This document shows positions 31,190 through 40,170 of a DNA stretch of 64,000 bases, one piece after another. The position numbers and the translations under genes are program-made. How positions within the stretch are numbered: position 1 is the first letter of the stretch; the number at the start of each line of letters is the position of its first letter. The notes under the pieces were generated by a model. It was not told where the DNA came from. It did not search any database and worked only from the letters and a program-made list of their open reading frames with translations. This stretch comes from Hydractinia symbiolongicarpus (lineage: Eukaryota > Cnidaria > Hydrozoa > Anthoathecata > Hydractiniidae), in the NCBI RefSeq assembly GCF_029227915.1, contig NC_079884.1:10230001-10294000 (forward strand). Direction: 5' to 3'.

Positions 31190-34115
31190 ATTGATATGAT
31201 GGATATGGATATCAAGATTGATATGGATGGATATGGAGGAGTTGGCATATTCGTTGCAGAGAAGTGGGTAGAAAAAGTAATAGATGTTATGCGTGTAATA
31301 GTCGTATTATAGTGATAAAGTTTTTGATAGGTAATAGGATTGTCACTTTTCTGTCAGTTTATGCTCCACAGTGTGGACTCAGTGAGGAAGATAAAGATAA
31401 GTTTTATGATGAGTTAATAGCAGTCACATCAAAGTTTGGAGACACTGAACTTGTCATGGTGGGCGGCGACTTTAATGGTCATGTTGGGAAGTCATCTGAA
31501 GGTTATAGAGGTGTGCATGGAGGCTATGGATTTGGGAGCAGAAATAAGGAAGGGGAGAGATTGCTTGAGTTTGGAATGGCAACGGACATGGTGGTTTGCA
31601 ACACATCATTCAGTAAGAGACAGAGTAGGCTGATAACATATGAGTCAGGTGGTTGTAAGACACAGATAGATTACTTTTTGGTTAGAAAGTCAGACAAGAA
31701 AGTGGTGAAGGACGTGAAAGTTATATCGGGGGAAGAGTGTGTTTCCCAGCATAGGTTGCTGGTTTGTGATATTATCTTGAAGAGTGTCAGAGAAGCCAAG
31801 AGAAAGTACAGGCCCTGTCGAAAAGTCTGGAAGCTGAAGGAAGAGATTGTAGCAAGACAATTTAGTGCAAAAGTTCAGCAGTTATCCTACAATAGTCAAT
31901 GTGATAGTGACAATGTTGAAAGTACTTGGACTACTTTGAAGAATTGTCTTCTAGAAGCTTCTGATGATACCTGTGGGTGGACGAAAGGACCAGCTAGACA
32001 TAGACAGACCTGGTGGTGGAATAATGAGGTTGACCAGTGTATAAAGGAAAAGAGGAAACTTTGGAAAGAGTGGGAGTCAGGTGGTAGTAAAAATATTTAC
32101 TTAGAAGCTAAGCGTCGGGCTCGTACAGCAGTGTATAAGGCAAAATCAGAAGCAGAGAGAAACAGATTTGCAGATGTGTTAAGAAGGGAAGACCAGCGCA
32201 ATGAGGTATTCAAGATAGCAAAGCAAATGAAGAAGACTAATCAAGATATTGTAGGTGAGAAGTGTATACGTAATGATGAAGGTGTTTTGGCTAGCACAGA
32301 GGAGGAGAAAAGGGTAGCTTGGAAGAATCATTATCAGAGGTTGCTTAACACTGAGTTTGATTGGGACGAGGATAATTTGTCTGATGATGATGTCGTAGAA
32401 GGGCCAGCCATGCAGATCAAGACAGAATGGGTAGTGGAGGCTATTAGGAAAATGAAGATTGGCAAGGCTGCAGGAGTATCAGGTATTGTCGCAGAGATGG
32501 TAAAAGCATCTGGATATATTGGAGTTGAGCTTATTACAAGTCTTGCTAACCAGATTATAAAGGATGGTGCTATTCCGAGTGAGTGGCAGTCGAGTGTAAT
32601 AGTGAATTGTTTCAAGGGCAAGGGTGATGCATTAGAAAGGGGTAACTATAGAGGTTTGAAGTTGGTTGATCAAGTAATGAAAGTTATTGAAAGAGTGATT
32701 GATAAGTTACTTAGAGAAAGAATTGATATAGATAAGATGCAATTTGGTTTTGTTCCAGGGCGTGGCACTACAGATGCAATATTTTTACTCAGACAGCTTC
32801 AGGAAAAGTATTTAGGAAAGAGAAAGAATCTCTATTTTGCCTTTGTAGATTTAGAGAAAGCTTTTGATAGAGTGCCACGTAAAGTTATTTGGTGGGCTAT
32901 GAGAAAATTAGGTGTAGATGAGTGGCTAGTTACGATGGTTCAGTCTATGTACAGCAATGCTAGAAGTCGTGTCAGGATTAACGATTCACTTAGTGATGAA
33001 TTTAGTGTAAATGTTGGTGTACACCAGGGTTCTGTACTTAGTCCTTTGTTGTTTATTCTAGTCTTAGAAGCGCTGTCGATGGAGTTCAGAACAGGTTGCC
33101 CATGGGAGTTATTGTATGCAGATGATTTGGTTCTCATAGCAGAGTCGATGGAAGAATTAGTTGAAAAGTTTGAGAAGTGGAAGAAAGGACTAGAAGAGAA
33201 AGGGCTGAAGGTAAACACAGCAAAGTCTAAAGTCATGATAAGTAGCATTGCAGCCAAGTGTGACCTTGTAGTTGGAAAGTGGCCTTGTGGAGTTTGCAGG
33301 AAAGGGGTTGGTAGTAACTCAATTTTTTGTCAGACTTGCAAGCATTGGGTACATAAGAAGTGCAGTAGTATTAGTGGAAGGTTAAGAGCTGGCATACAGT
33401 TTGTATGCAAGCGTTGCAAAGGTGAGATTATAGAGAATGAAGTATTTCCAGCTTTAATGATGTACAACAGTGGCTCGTTAGAGATAGTTAAGAACTTCTG
33501 TTACTTAGGTGATATGTTGGGCAGTGAAGGGGGTGTTGGAAGAAGTGTTACTTGCAGGATAGGTTCTGCTTGGAAAAAGTTTAGAGAGTTACTTCCTTTA
33601 TTGACTAGCAGAGTCCTGTCAATTGAGGTAAAAGGTAGGTTGTATGAGGCCTGTGTAAGAAGTGTTATGTTGTACGGTAGTGAGACATGGGCAGTGAAGC
33701 AGGAAGATCTTGACCGTTTAGAAAGGAATGATATGAGAATGGTTAGGTGGATGTGTAATGCCAGTCTGAGAGACAGAAAGAGTTCAGATGAGCTAAGAAG
33801 CAGGCTAAGTCTCTGTAGAATTAAAGATGTTATCCAGATAAGAAGATTGAATTGGCTGGGGCACTTGGAAAGAATGGAGGAGGATAATTGGGTAAGAAAG
33901 TGTAGAGACTTGATAGTTCCTGGGGCAAAGCCCAGAGGAAGACCGAGAAAGACTTGGCAGGAGGTTATAAGGACAGACTTGATAGAGAGGGAGTTGAGTT
34001 TAGATCTAACACAGTCTAGATCAGATTGGAAGAGGGTCATTAATATACCCCGTCCAACCCATGCTAGCATGGAAAACGGACGTTAAGCCGAAAATGATGA
34101 TGATGATGATGATTG
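31190..34115 (+). mobile_element. LINE (non-LTR retrotransposon), 5'-truncated, (ATG)n tail
   Basis: It carries an AP-type endonuclease and a reverse transcriptase in one polyprotein and ends AACGGACGTTAAGCC followed by (ATG)n at about 34094-34113. The first readable coding sequence, GYGGVGIFVAEKWVEKVIDV, is already inside the endonuclease, so the 5' part is missing. A tail-only copy of the same family lies at 11528-11890. Target-site duplications were not resolved, and no clade is assigned. Confidence 0.85.
31264..34086 (+). CDS. LINE endonuclease/reverse transcriptase, 940-codon open frame
   Basis: The endonuclease is within residues about 10-180 (SVYAPQCG, GGDFNGHVGKSSEG, TQIDYFLV, SQHRLLVCDI). 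The reverse transcriptase covers roughly 390-660 with AFDRVP, GVHQGSVLSPLLFILV and the catalytic YADD at residues 618-621. A PHD-like cysteine cluster follows (CGVC, CQTC, HWVHKKC, CKRC; about 677-720), and the C-terminal part has [20 protein letters not shown] and GRPRKTW. The first 11 residues are a frameshift artefact: the true endonuclease start lies in another frame just upstream (31230-31290), so one indel separates them. Otherwise the frame is open, indicating a young insertion. Truncation means it is unlikely to be active. Confidence 0.85.
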   Translation: MGRKSNRCYACNSRIIVIKFLIGNRIVTFLSVYAPQCGLSEEDKDKFYDELIAVTSKFGDTELVMVGGDFNGHVGKSSEGYRGVHGGYGFGSRNKEGERLLEFGMATDMVVCNTSFSKRQSRLITYESGGCKTQIDYFLVRKSDKKVVKDVKVISGEECVSQHRLLVCDIILKSVREAKRKYRPCRKVWKLKEEIVARQFSAKVQQLSYNSQCDSDNVESTWTTLKNCLLEASDDTCGWTKGPARHRQTWWWNNEVDQCIKEKRKLWKEWESGGSKNIYLEAKRRARTAVYKAKSEAERNRFADVLRREDQRNEVFKIAKQMKKTNQDIVGEKCIRNDEGVLASTEEEKRVAWKNHYQRLLNTEFDWDEDNLSDDDVVEGPAMQIKTEWVVEAIRKMKIGKAAGVSGIVAEMVKASGYIGVELITSLANQIIKDGAIPSEWQSSVIVNCFKGKGDALERGNYRGLKLVDQVMKVIERVIDKLLRERIDIDKMQFGFVPGRGTTDAIFLLRQLQEKYLGKRKNLYFAFVDLEKAFDRVPRKVIWWAMRKLGVDEWLVTMVQSMYSNARSRVRINDSLSDEFSVNVGVHQGSVLSPLLFILVLEALSMEFRTGCPWELLYADDLVLIAESMEELVEKFEKWKKGLEEKGLKVNTAKSKVMISSIAAKCDLVVGKWPCGVCRKGVGSNSIFCQTCKHWVHKKCSSISGRLRAGIQFVCKRCKGEIIENEVFPALMMYNSGSLEIVKNFCYLGDMLGSEGGVGRSVTCRIGSAWKKFRELLPLLTSRVLSIEVKGRLYEACVRSVMLYGSETWAVKQEDLDRLERNDMRMVRWMCNASLRDRKSSDELRSRLSLCRIKDVIQIRRLNWLGHLERMEEDNWVRKCRDLIVPGAKPRGRPRKTWQEVIRTDLIERELSLDLTQSRSDWKRVINIPRPTHASMENGR

Positions 34116-34144
34116 AAACTTTAATTTTGATAGAAAAGCATTTT

Positions 34145-34560
34145 CAGATCGCGTTTTAAAAGTTTAAGAACGAAAAACAGCGATAGACATGTTTTTTCAG
34201 ATCACATTTTAAAAATTTAAAAACAAAAAGTGGCGATAGAAATGTTTTTTAGATCACGTTTTAAATGTTTATGAACGAAAAACGGCGATAGAAATGTTTT
34301 TTTAGATGGCTTTTTAAAAGTTTAAAAACGAAAAACGGCGATAGAAATGTTTTTTAGATCGCATTTTAAAAGTTTAAAAACGAAAAACGGCGATAGAAAT
34401 GGTTTTTTAGATCGCGTTTTAAAAGTTTATAGACGAGAAACGGCAATAGAAATGTTTTTTTAGATCGCAGTTCAAAAATTTAAGAACGAAGAGCGGCGAT
34501 AGAAATGATTTTTTAGAAAGTTTAAGAACGAAGAACGGCGATAGGAAAGCTTTGTTAGAT
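34145..34560 (+). repeat. 52-bp tandem array, about 8 units
   Basis: Units run GATC[GA]C[GA]TTTTAAAAGTTTA, then AACGAAAAACGGCGATAGAA and ATGTTTTTTA, with small indels. It begins about 35 bases after the LINE tail. Minus-strand units of the same kind sit next to the LINE tail at 11528. Confidence 0.8.
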
Positions 34561-34578
34561 AGTTTTAAAGTATTTAAA

Positions 34579-34735
34579 ATGTTATCGACTCTAACCAATG
34601 TGACACGGTGAGCCATTGTTTGACAGTTTTATTAAATAAAGGATTTGCGCGAAAACTAAATAGACAGCGAGAAGCATTGTTTGTTGGAAGCATTGTTTAA
34701 ATCTTTTAAGAGATGGAAATAATTATGTTATAAAA
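34579..34735 (+). repeat. Direct repeat, right copy, inside the mariner-ended element
   Basis: Partner of 30977-31170. The small differences (for example a duplicated 'ggaagcattgttt') show that the copies have diverged since duplication. Confidence 0.65.
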
Positions 34736-36105
34736 TTCAAATAATGTTAAAACACTGATTTGCACTAAATCTTTTTCCAAGATTTATTTTTTAGAAAAAA
34801 CACTTGTTTTTTAACTTTGTATCTTTTTATTCTCACCAGAACAAAATGTTTCCATAACAAGCGTTTTCACCTTTTATGTGCGTCGAAAGTTATAATTTTA
34901 GACTCTTTCTACAGTATTAAAATCTAAACAAAATGTTCTCACAATGAGTGTTTTGTTCTTTCCAGAACGTCAAAAGTTATATTTTTAGATTATTTCTTTC
35001 TTCGATATTAAAATTTAATTTGTTTTTGAAATCTTATCCCGAACGTAGGGTTTTTCCGTTTGCATTATTAAACGTTGGTTTTTATAAAAAGAACTTTTAA
35101 AAGTTTTGCATGTTAAAAAATACGTTTCGACGATTTACTAAAAGTTTTAAAAGTAGCATTAGTTTTTTTAAATATTTAGATCATTGGATTTGTTGTTTTT
35201 TAAAGGAGCTTGTGTTTTGTGAATATATCGAGATTAAAATCGCGTTACTATAATTAGTTTCGTTGTTAAAAAAAATAAAGATTCAATGACCTTTGCGTTA
35301 AATTTTTTCTCGCGCAGAGTATTGCTTTTAAACGATGTTTCTTGCTATGATTTTGTTTTTAACACGAAGCAATTATTTTCGCTCAATTTGAAAAGAACTC
35401 ACTATCCTATTGTTTTTTTGAATGAAAGCAGTTATTTTTGCAAGTTGAGCATACGCGTACGCTTACATCTGTACTGTACTGTAGCTGTTTTTGTTTATTC
35501 ACTTTTGAAAGAAAATTAAACCAGAAAACCTGCACTGATTTTAAGCTTTAGCTTCTTTTGTTTAAAATTATAATTGTAAGTATAAGTTCAAAGCTTGTCC
35601 AAGAATACTGTATTAGTTTTTATTTATGACCCCCACACATTTTTAATGTTGTGATTCAAGCAACAACTTTGTTTGGAAAAAGCTTTTTTTATAAATTGTG
35701 AAATATTGTAAAATTAATTTAAATTTGTTATTGTAACTTTGTAGTTGAATTTGTATGATATTCAGGCATATCCTTCATCACATAAGTAGTATAAGGGACC
35801 TTACAGAAATTGCAATGTTTAAAAGACGACGACGCTTCCGCATAATTTTAATGCGCGTCGAGTTTGACATTTGCCGGAGTTACGAAAACCCGCCACAACG
35901 ACCTAAGAAATATGGCGCGAATTACGTAAACAAACATTTCAGAAAGTGAAAGTATGCCAAACTTCAGGGAAGCTAGAGAATCTTTGCTCTATTGTTATTC
36001 AGACAATTTATTAACTGATAAGAGTGTTGTTTACTCTATCACTTGAATACATCTAAGAACCCTGATTTCGACTACACATGTTATAGCTAGTTTGACTTAA
36101 ACGAA

Positions 36106-37035
36106 ATGGGCGACAATGATGTGGTTGCTGAGTTTAGATTTATGAAGAATGACATTTTGCGACTTGTTCGTGCTCTTAATATGCCAAATGAAATAACATG
36201 CTACTTTTATAATGACCTAAAAGTTGATTCGTTGGAAGCACTGTGTGTGGTTTTAAGTAGACCAGCCTACCCCTGTAGATACTTCGATATGATTTCTCGA
36301 TTTGGTAGGGCTGTACCGCAGCTAAGCATGATTTTCAACCAAACAATCGATTTCATAGATAGCAACTGGGGAAATTTACTGCAAAACATGAATCAACCCT
36401 GGTTAACAGCAGGAAATTTGATGTTATTTGCAAATGCAATATATATGAGGGGTGCTGCACTTGACAACGTTTGGGGGTTTATAGATGGAACTGTGAGAGG
36501 CTGTTGTCGACCACAAGTTGCACAAAGAATGTTATACAATGGACACAAAAGCCATCATGCTTTGAAATATCTGGCTGTCAGTACTCCTTATGGATTGGTT
36601 GCTAATTTATACGGTCCAGTGGAGGGCAAGAGACATGATTGTGCACTTCTTGCCATGCCAGGTTTGTTACAGACACTGCAACAGTTCTCTCATGGTCCTA
36701 ATGGAGAAATACTCTGCATATATGGCGATCCTGCTTATCCTCTTAGAAGACACCTGTTCAGTCCCTGTCCTGGAGCAAATTTGAATCAACAACAAAAAGA
36801 CTTAAACAAAAGCATGAGTGCTGCTAGGGTGTCTGTTGAGTGGGTGTTTGGTGGAATTATAAATACTTTCAAACATACAGACTTTAAGAAGAATATGAAA
36901 GTTGGCCTGAGTAGTATTGGAAAAATGTACAAAGTCAGTGCTCTTCTAACAAATGCACATGGGTGTTTGTATAAAAATCAAATCTCTCAGTTTTATAACC
37001 TTCATCCACCTTTGTTGGAACAATATTTTATATAA
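36106..37035 (+). CDS. Harbinger DDE transposase (HARBI1/PIF type), 309 aa
   Basis: A single uninterrupted frame from ATG to TAA. The catalytic triad is visible: D127 in GFIDGT, D208 in YGDPAYPL and E245 in SVEWVFGG, with the family's HD pair (H177-D178) in GKRHDCALLAMP between them. The N-terminal third is the usual helical region of DDE_Tnp_4 proteins. The enzyme would cut and paste the element at 3-bp targets with help from the Myb-like partner, which supplies DNA binding and nuclear import. Nothing is obviously missing, so it may still be functional in itself. A host-domesticated HARBI1 is unlikely because the element ends and the target duplication are intact. Confidence 0.93.
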   Translation: MGDNDVVAEFRFMKNDILRLVRALNMPNEITCYFYNDLKVDSLEALCVVLSRPAYPCRYFDMISRFGRAVPQLSMIFNQTIDFIDSNWGNLLQNMNQPWLTAGNLMLFANAIYMRGAALDNVWGFIDGTVRGCCRPQVAQRMLYNGHKSHHALKYLAVSTPYGLVANLYGPVEGKRHDCALLAMPGLLQTLQQFSHGPNGEILCIYGDPAYPLRRHLFSPCPGANLNQQQKDLNKSMSAARVSVEWVFGGIINTFKHTDFKKNMKVGLSSIGKMYKVSALLTNAHGCLYKNQISQFYNLHPPLLEQYFI

Positions 37036-37147
37036 TAAAAAAATACCGATATAAAAGACATATATGTAACAAGATATACAACATAATGTATTAACATAAT
37101 ATAACATTTTTTTCACTTTTCATCCATGTATATACATAATTTGAAGG

Positions 37148-37782
37148 TTAACAAAGTTTATCTGCCAACTTTGTAAGTAAATTGATCATTGCATTAGATT
37201 GGGAAATTAAAGTTTCCTCCCTAGCCTTGGTTACTTTCAACTCCTCTTTTCGTAATTCTAATTTGTCTTGTCTTAATTGGAAGTCTTTTTCAGACTTCTC
37301 ACGTAAATCACCACCAGAAGAGCGTTTCTTAGGGGTTTCAACTTGAGAATCTCGCTCTTGTTTTCGTTTTCTTGTTTCAGATAATATTTCAGTAGACATT
37401 TTCCGCATAATCTTCAGCCTGTTTTTTTTCTTCATCAATTTTTTTAGTTTTTGCTGCACTCTCTGATGTGTGTAAACGTTCAGCCTCATCTTTACGTTCG
37501 TATATTGCAAAAGTTCATCGGTCTCTGATAGCGGTTCAATTTCAAGTCCGCTACCTTTTTCTTCTTGGTTTTTCTTCCATACAAAAGATTGTAATAATTT
37601 TTTCAATTTGTCTCTTAGGGCTCTCTGATCTACTCTAAACCATAACATTTCACTTTTGTTTAAATTAGCTGCAATTTACTCAAGACACAATCCTTGTTCT
37701 CTCGATCCATCTTTTTTCGAAAACAAATCAGCAAGCAAAACTTCTCTTAAAACATTACCTCATGCTCAGAAGTCCAACACAT
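37148..37782 (-). pseudogene. Harbinger Myb/SANT-like accessory protein, damaged
   Basis: The open part (37648-37148, 166 codons) begins MLWFRVDQRALRDKLKKLL and continues as a Lys/Glu-rich coiled coil ending LTKLADKLC. Upstream the trihelix/Myb start can be read from an ATG at 37782 (MCWTSEHE), but needs a 1-base frameshift near 37745-37757 and then meets a TAA at 37678-37676 just before IAANLNKSEM. These two lesions disable the N-terminal DNA-binding part. An intron cannot explain the in-frame TAA. The partner transposase is intact, so the copy would depend on Myb protein from elsewhere. Confidence 0.8.
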
Positions 37783-38503
37783 TTTTCTAAGAAAACAACA
37801 GGCACAGGTATTATGCTCATGGTTAAACTTCAAAAATACATATTCTGTATATTTCAAAAAAACATATACTGAACTTTTATGTATCAAGTGATGCTTTATG
37901 CAAGAAAAAAAATTGAAAAACTTTTTTATATACCTATTTTACTCTGTTGTTGGGCACTGTTTTCCCCCTTAATCTAAACAATAAGTACAAAAAAGTTTTA
38001 GCTGGAGGTTGCTAAGGTCAGCTACAAAAATTCAAAAATCAAAGGCAGTTTTGTGTCCTCGCGGTTGCAACGGAACGGTAGAATGAGGGAATCAGTTGAA
38101 GTACATTTGTAAGATACGTCGTCGTCCTCACCTTCGTCGCACTTTTCGTAAGGTCCCTATAAAGTAAAGAAAAATGTTTAGGAAAAAAATAGACCCTATA
38201 ACATTCTTAAAAAACAACTGGAAACAAGTTGTGTTTCACTGTCTAGAAGGTGTATGGTCGTTAGGAATTCACAAGACAGACCAAATTCTGTTGTATATAA
38301 TTATAAAAATTGAGAATAGAAAAGTTTATGAAAAAGCTTGTAATAGTGTAATATGGTGTTTTGTTGATAAAGTTAATTATGCATTATAGCATGTGTATGG
38401 AATATACTATCTGGTATTCTGTGAATCTTGTAGTATTGTTATTTTGCTTTTGAAGCTTATAACCTTTTACCGCAACATATAAACTCTTGTTTTTAAACGT
38501 TAT

Positions 38504-38918
38504 TTTTTTTATATAAGAAACATCTATATAAGAAACATGAGGGTGAGATTAGGCCAAAATTAAGAAACAGTTAAAAAACATGACAAGGTTGAAAGTCTCA
38601 AACAAGATTTTTAAAAATGCAAGGAATACTAAGCCATTAATAATATAACGGAAAACTTCTTTATTTTTTAAACAAAATATCAAGTTGTGTTGTCTCTTTT
38701 AACAACTTCAATAAATAAAAGAATTAGCCTGTTTCTTTAGTGAAAGACTGCCATTTCACATTTTATATTGTAGTATATACCTGTAAGGAAAAAGAAGAAA
38801 AACATGTGTAAAAACTATAAGAATTAAGAAACAGTTTAGAAACATTTGCAGCTTTAATCGGGAAAAATTAAGAAACGCCCAGGCTGAAGCCAAGCAGTGT
38901 GTTTCTTATATAAAAAAA
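38504..38918. mobile_element. Miniature inverted-repeat element, about 415 bp
   Basis: TTTTTTTATATAAGAAACA at 38504-38522 is repeated inverted at 38900-38918. Interior copies of AATTAAGAAAC recur (for example near 38560, 38823 and 38868), as subterminal repeats often do. Target duplication not resolved. Confidence 0.6.
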
Positions 38919-40170
38919 CATGTAGCTCATTACTAGAAACAAAAAACCTTTTTTATTTTTTTAGATAGTAAAAATATTTTGAGCAGTAAATAAAATATTT
39001 ACGTCATTCTACAATACTATTAGGAGATGTGTTCTGTGCTTGATCTTGTACACAACTTCTATTTGATTCTAGTTCAGAAGACCAAACTCTCTTTTTCCCA
39101 CTTTATAGACTTTTGAATTTTTATTTTGACAGTTATAGTCAACATTTAGAGAAAAAGAGAGTATGGAATAAAAAAATGACAGCTAAAAATTTTAAACAGC
39201 TAAATGAGCAATTAAAATTGATTGCATTACTTTCAATTTTTGAATAAATAAAAATATAGTCATATATAACAAGGAGATTTACACTTGTAGACAGTGTTTT
39301 TGTCATGTTTTTGTATAATTTCTTAGCATTCTGTCATTAAATTGTTCAAGCAGGATTTTTTAAAAAACATTTTAATTTTTTTTGTTGTCAATTTAAATTC
39401 TAACATATAGTGTTGTGAAAAGCTACTTATACCCTGCTATGCAACGATAATATTAGAGAGTGCTGGTACGGTACAGAGTCAATAGAAATTGCACCAATCC
39501 TACATGCAGGATTGTTCAAGACGGGGAGGATTTATTTTTAATTCAGGCTAAAAAGCCGATTTTACTAGAGAGGCAGAAATAATAGAGTAAATACAGTGTG
39601 TTTATTTATAATTTTTCTACTCTGCTTAGAAAATGCTTTTTAATAAAAAAATGTGAAGTAGGCAAATGGTACGATGATGTGCTCAGCCATTTAATTTAAA
39701 ATCGAAAAACATTTAAAAATTCATCTCAATTAAATTTTTTATATTTTTAAAAAATAGAAGTGATTTTGTTCATCCCATAAATTTAAATTTTTTAACTGAA
39801 TACTTGTTAATGTAGTTCAAAATAAAATATTAAATATTGCAAATAAACCGGAGCAACACCAACAATCACAATGGTAATATGTTTTTTTAATTTTGCTAAC
39901 TTGAATTGTATATCAGCAGTGTTAAAAAGAAAAAATCAAATTAAAATATTAATCTTTTGTGTAATATTTTAATGTGTATATAATTAGTCTCATTTTCACA
40001 TCTCAACAATTTTTTTTAATCAAATTAGTTAAAAGTATAAAATATTTTAAAAATAAAAGTATAAGCAACATTCTATATATAACTGCAAAGATTTCTTTAA
40101 ATTTTAAAAGTCTTGTTCTGCACTTTTTAAATGATTTCAGAACGACAAATTTATTTTCCAGAATCTGGGA
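38919..40170. other. Upstream region of LRSAM1
   Basis: Very AT-rich, without recognisable genes. The LRSAM1 promoter and any untranslated exon must lie here; an acceptor-like CAG precedes the start ATG by about 11 bases (40160), suggesting an upstream non-coding exon. Confidence 0.35.

Larger units (their letters stand above)
30798..35481. mobile_element. 4.7-kb element with mariner-like terminal inverted repeats
   Basis: The left end CAGTACAGTCCAGATGTAAG and the inverted right end CAGTACAGTACAGATGTAAG continue through GCGTACG to GCTCAA, about 37 bp with three mismatches. Both ends are bordered by TA (30796-30797 and 35482-35483), the mariner-type target duplication. No DDE transposase was found inside. 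The interior holds a direct repeat, a LINE with a long frame, and a 52-bp tandem array. It looks like a non-autonomous element that grew by insertion and internal duplication. Confidence 0.75.
35794..38158. mobile_element. Complete PIF/Harbinger transposon, 2365 bp
   Basis: Terminal inverted repeats start AGGGACCTTACAGAAA on the left and AGGGACCTTACGAAAA (inverted) on the right, with GACGACGAC words further in. Both ends are bordered by ATA (35791-35793 and 38159-38161), the 3-bp duplication expected of this superfamily. Two convergent genes lie inside: a DDE transposase (+) and a Myb/SANT-like protein (-), the standard Harbinger pair. Confidence 0.92.

Noticed and set aside
33501-34070. 189-residue minus-strand frame opposite the LINE
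   Set aside because: It is the antisense shadow of the LINE C-terminal coding region.
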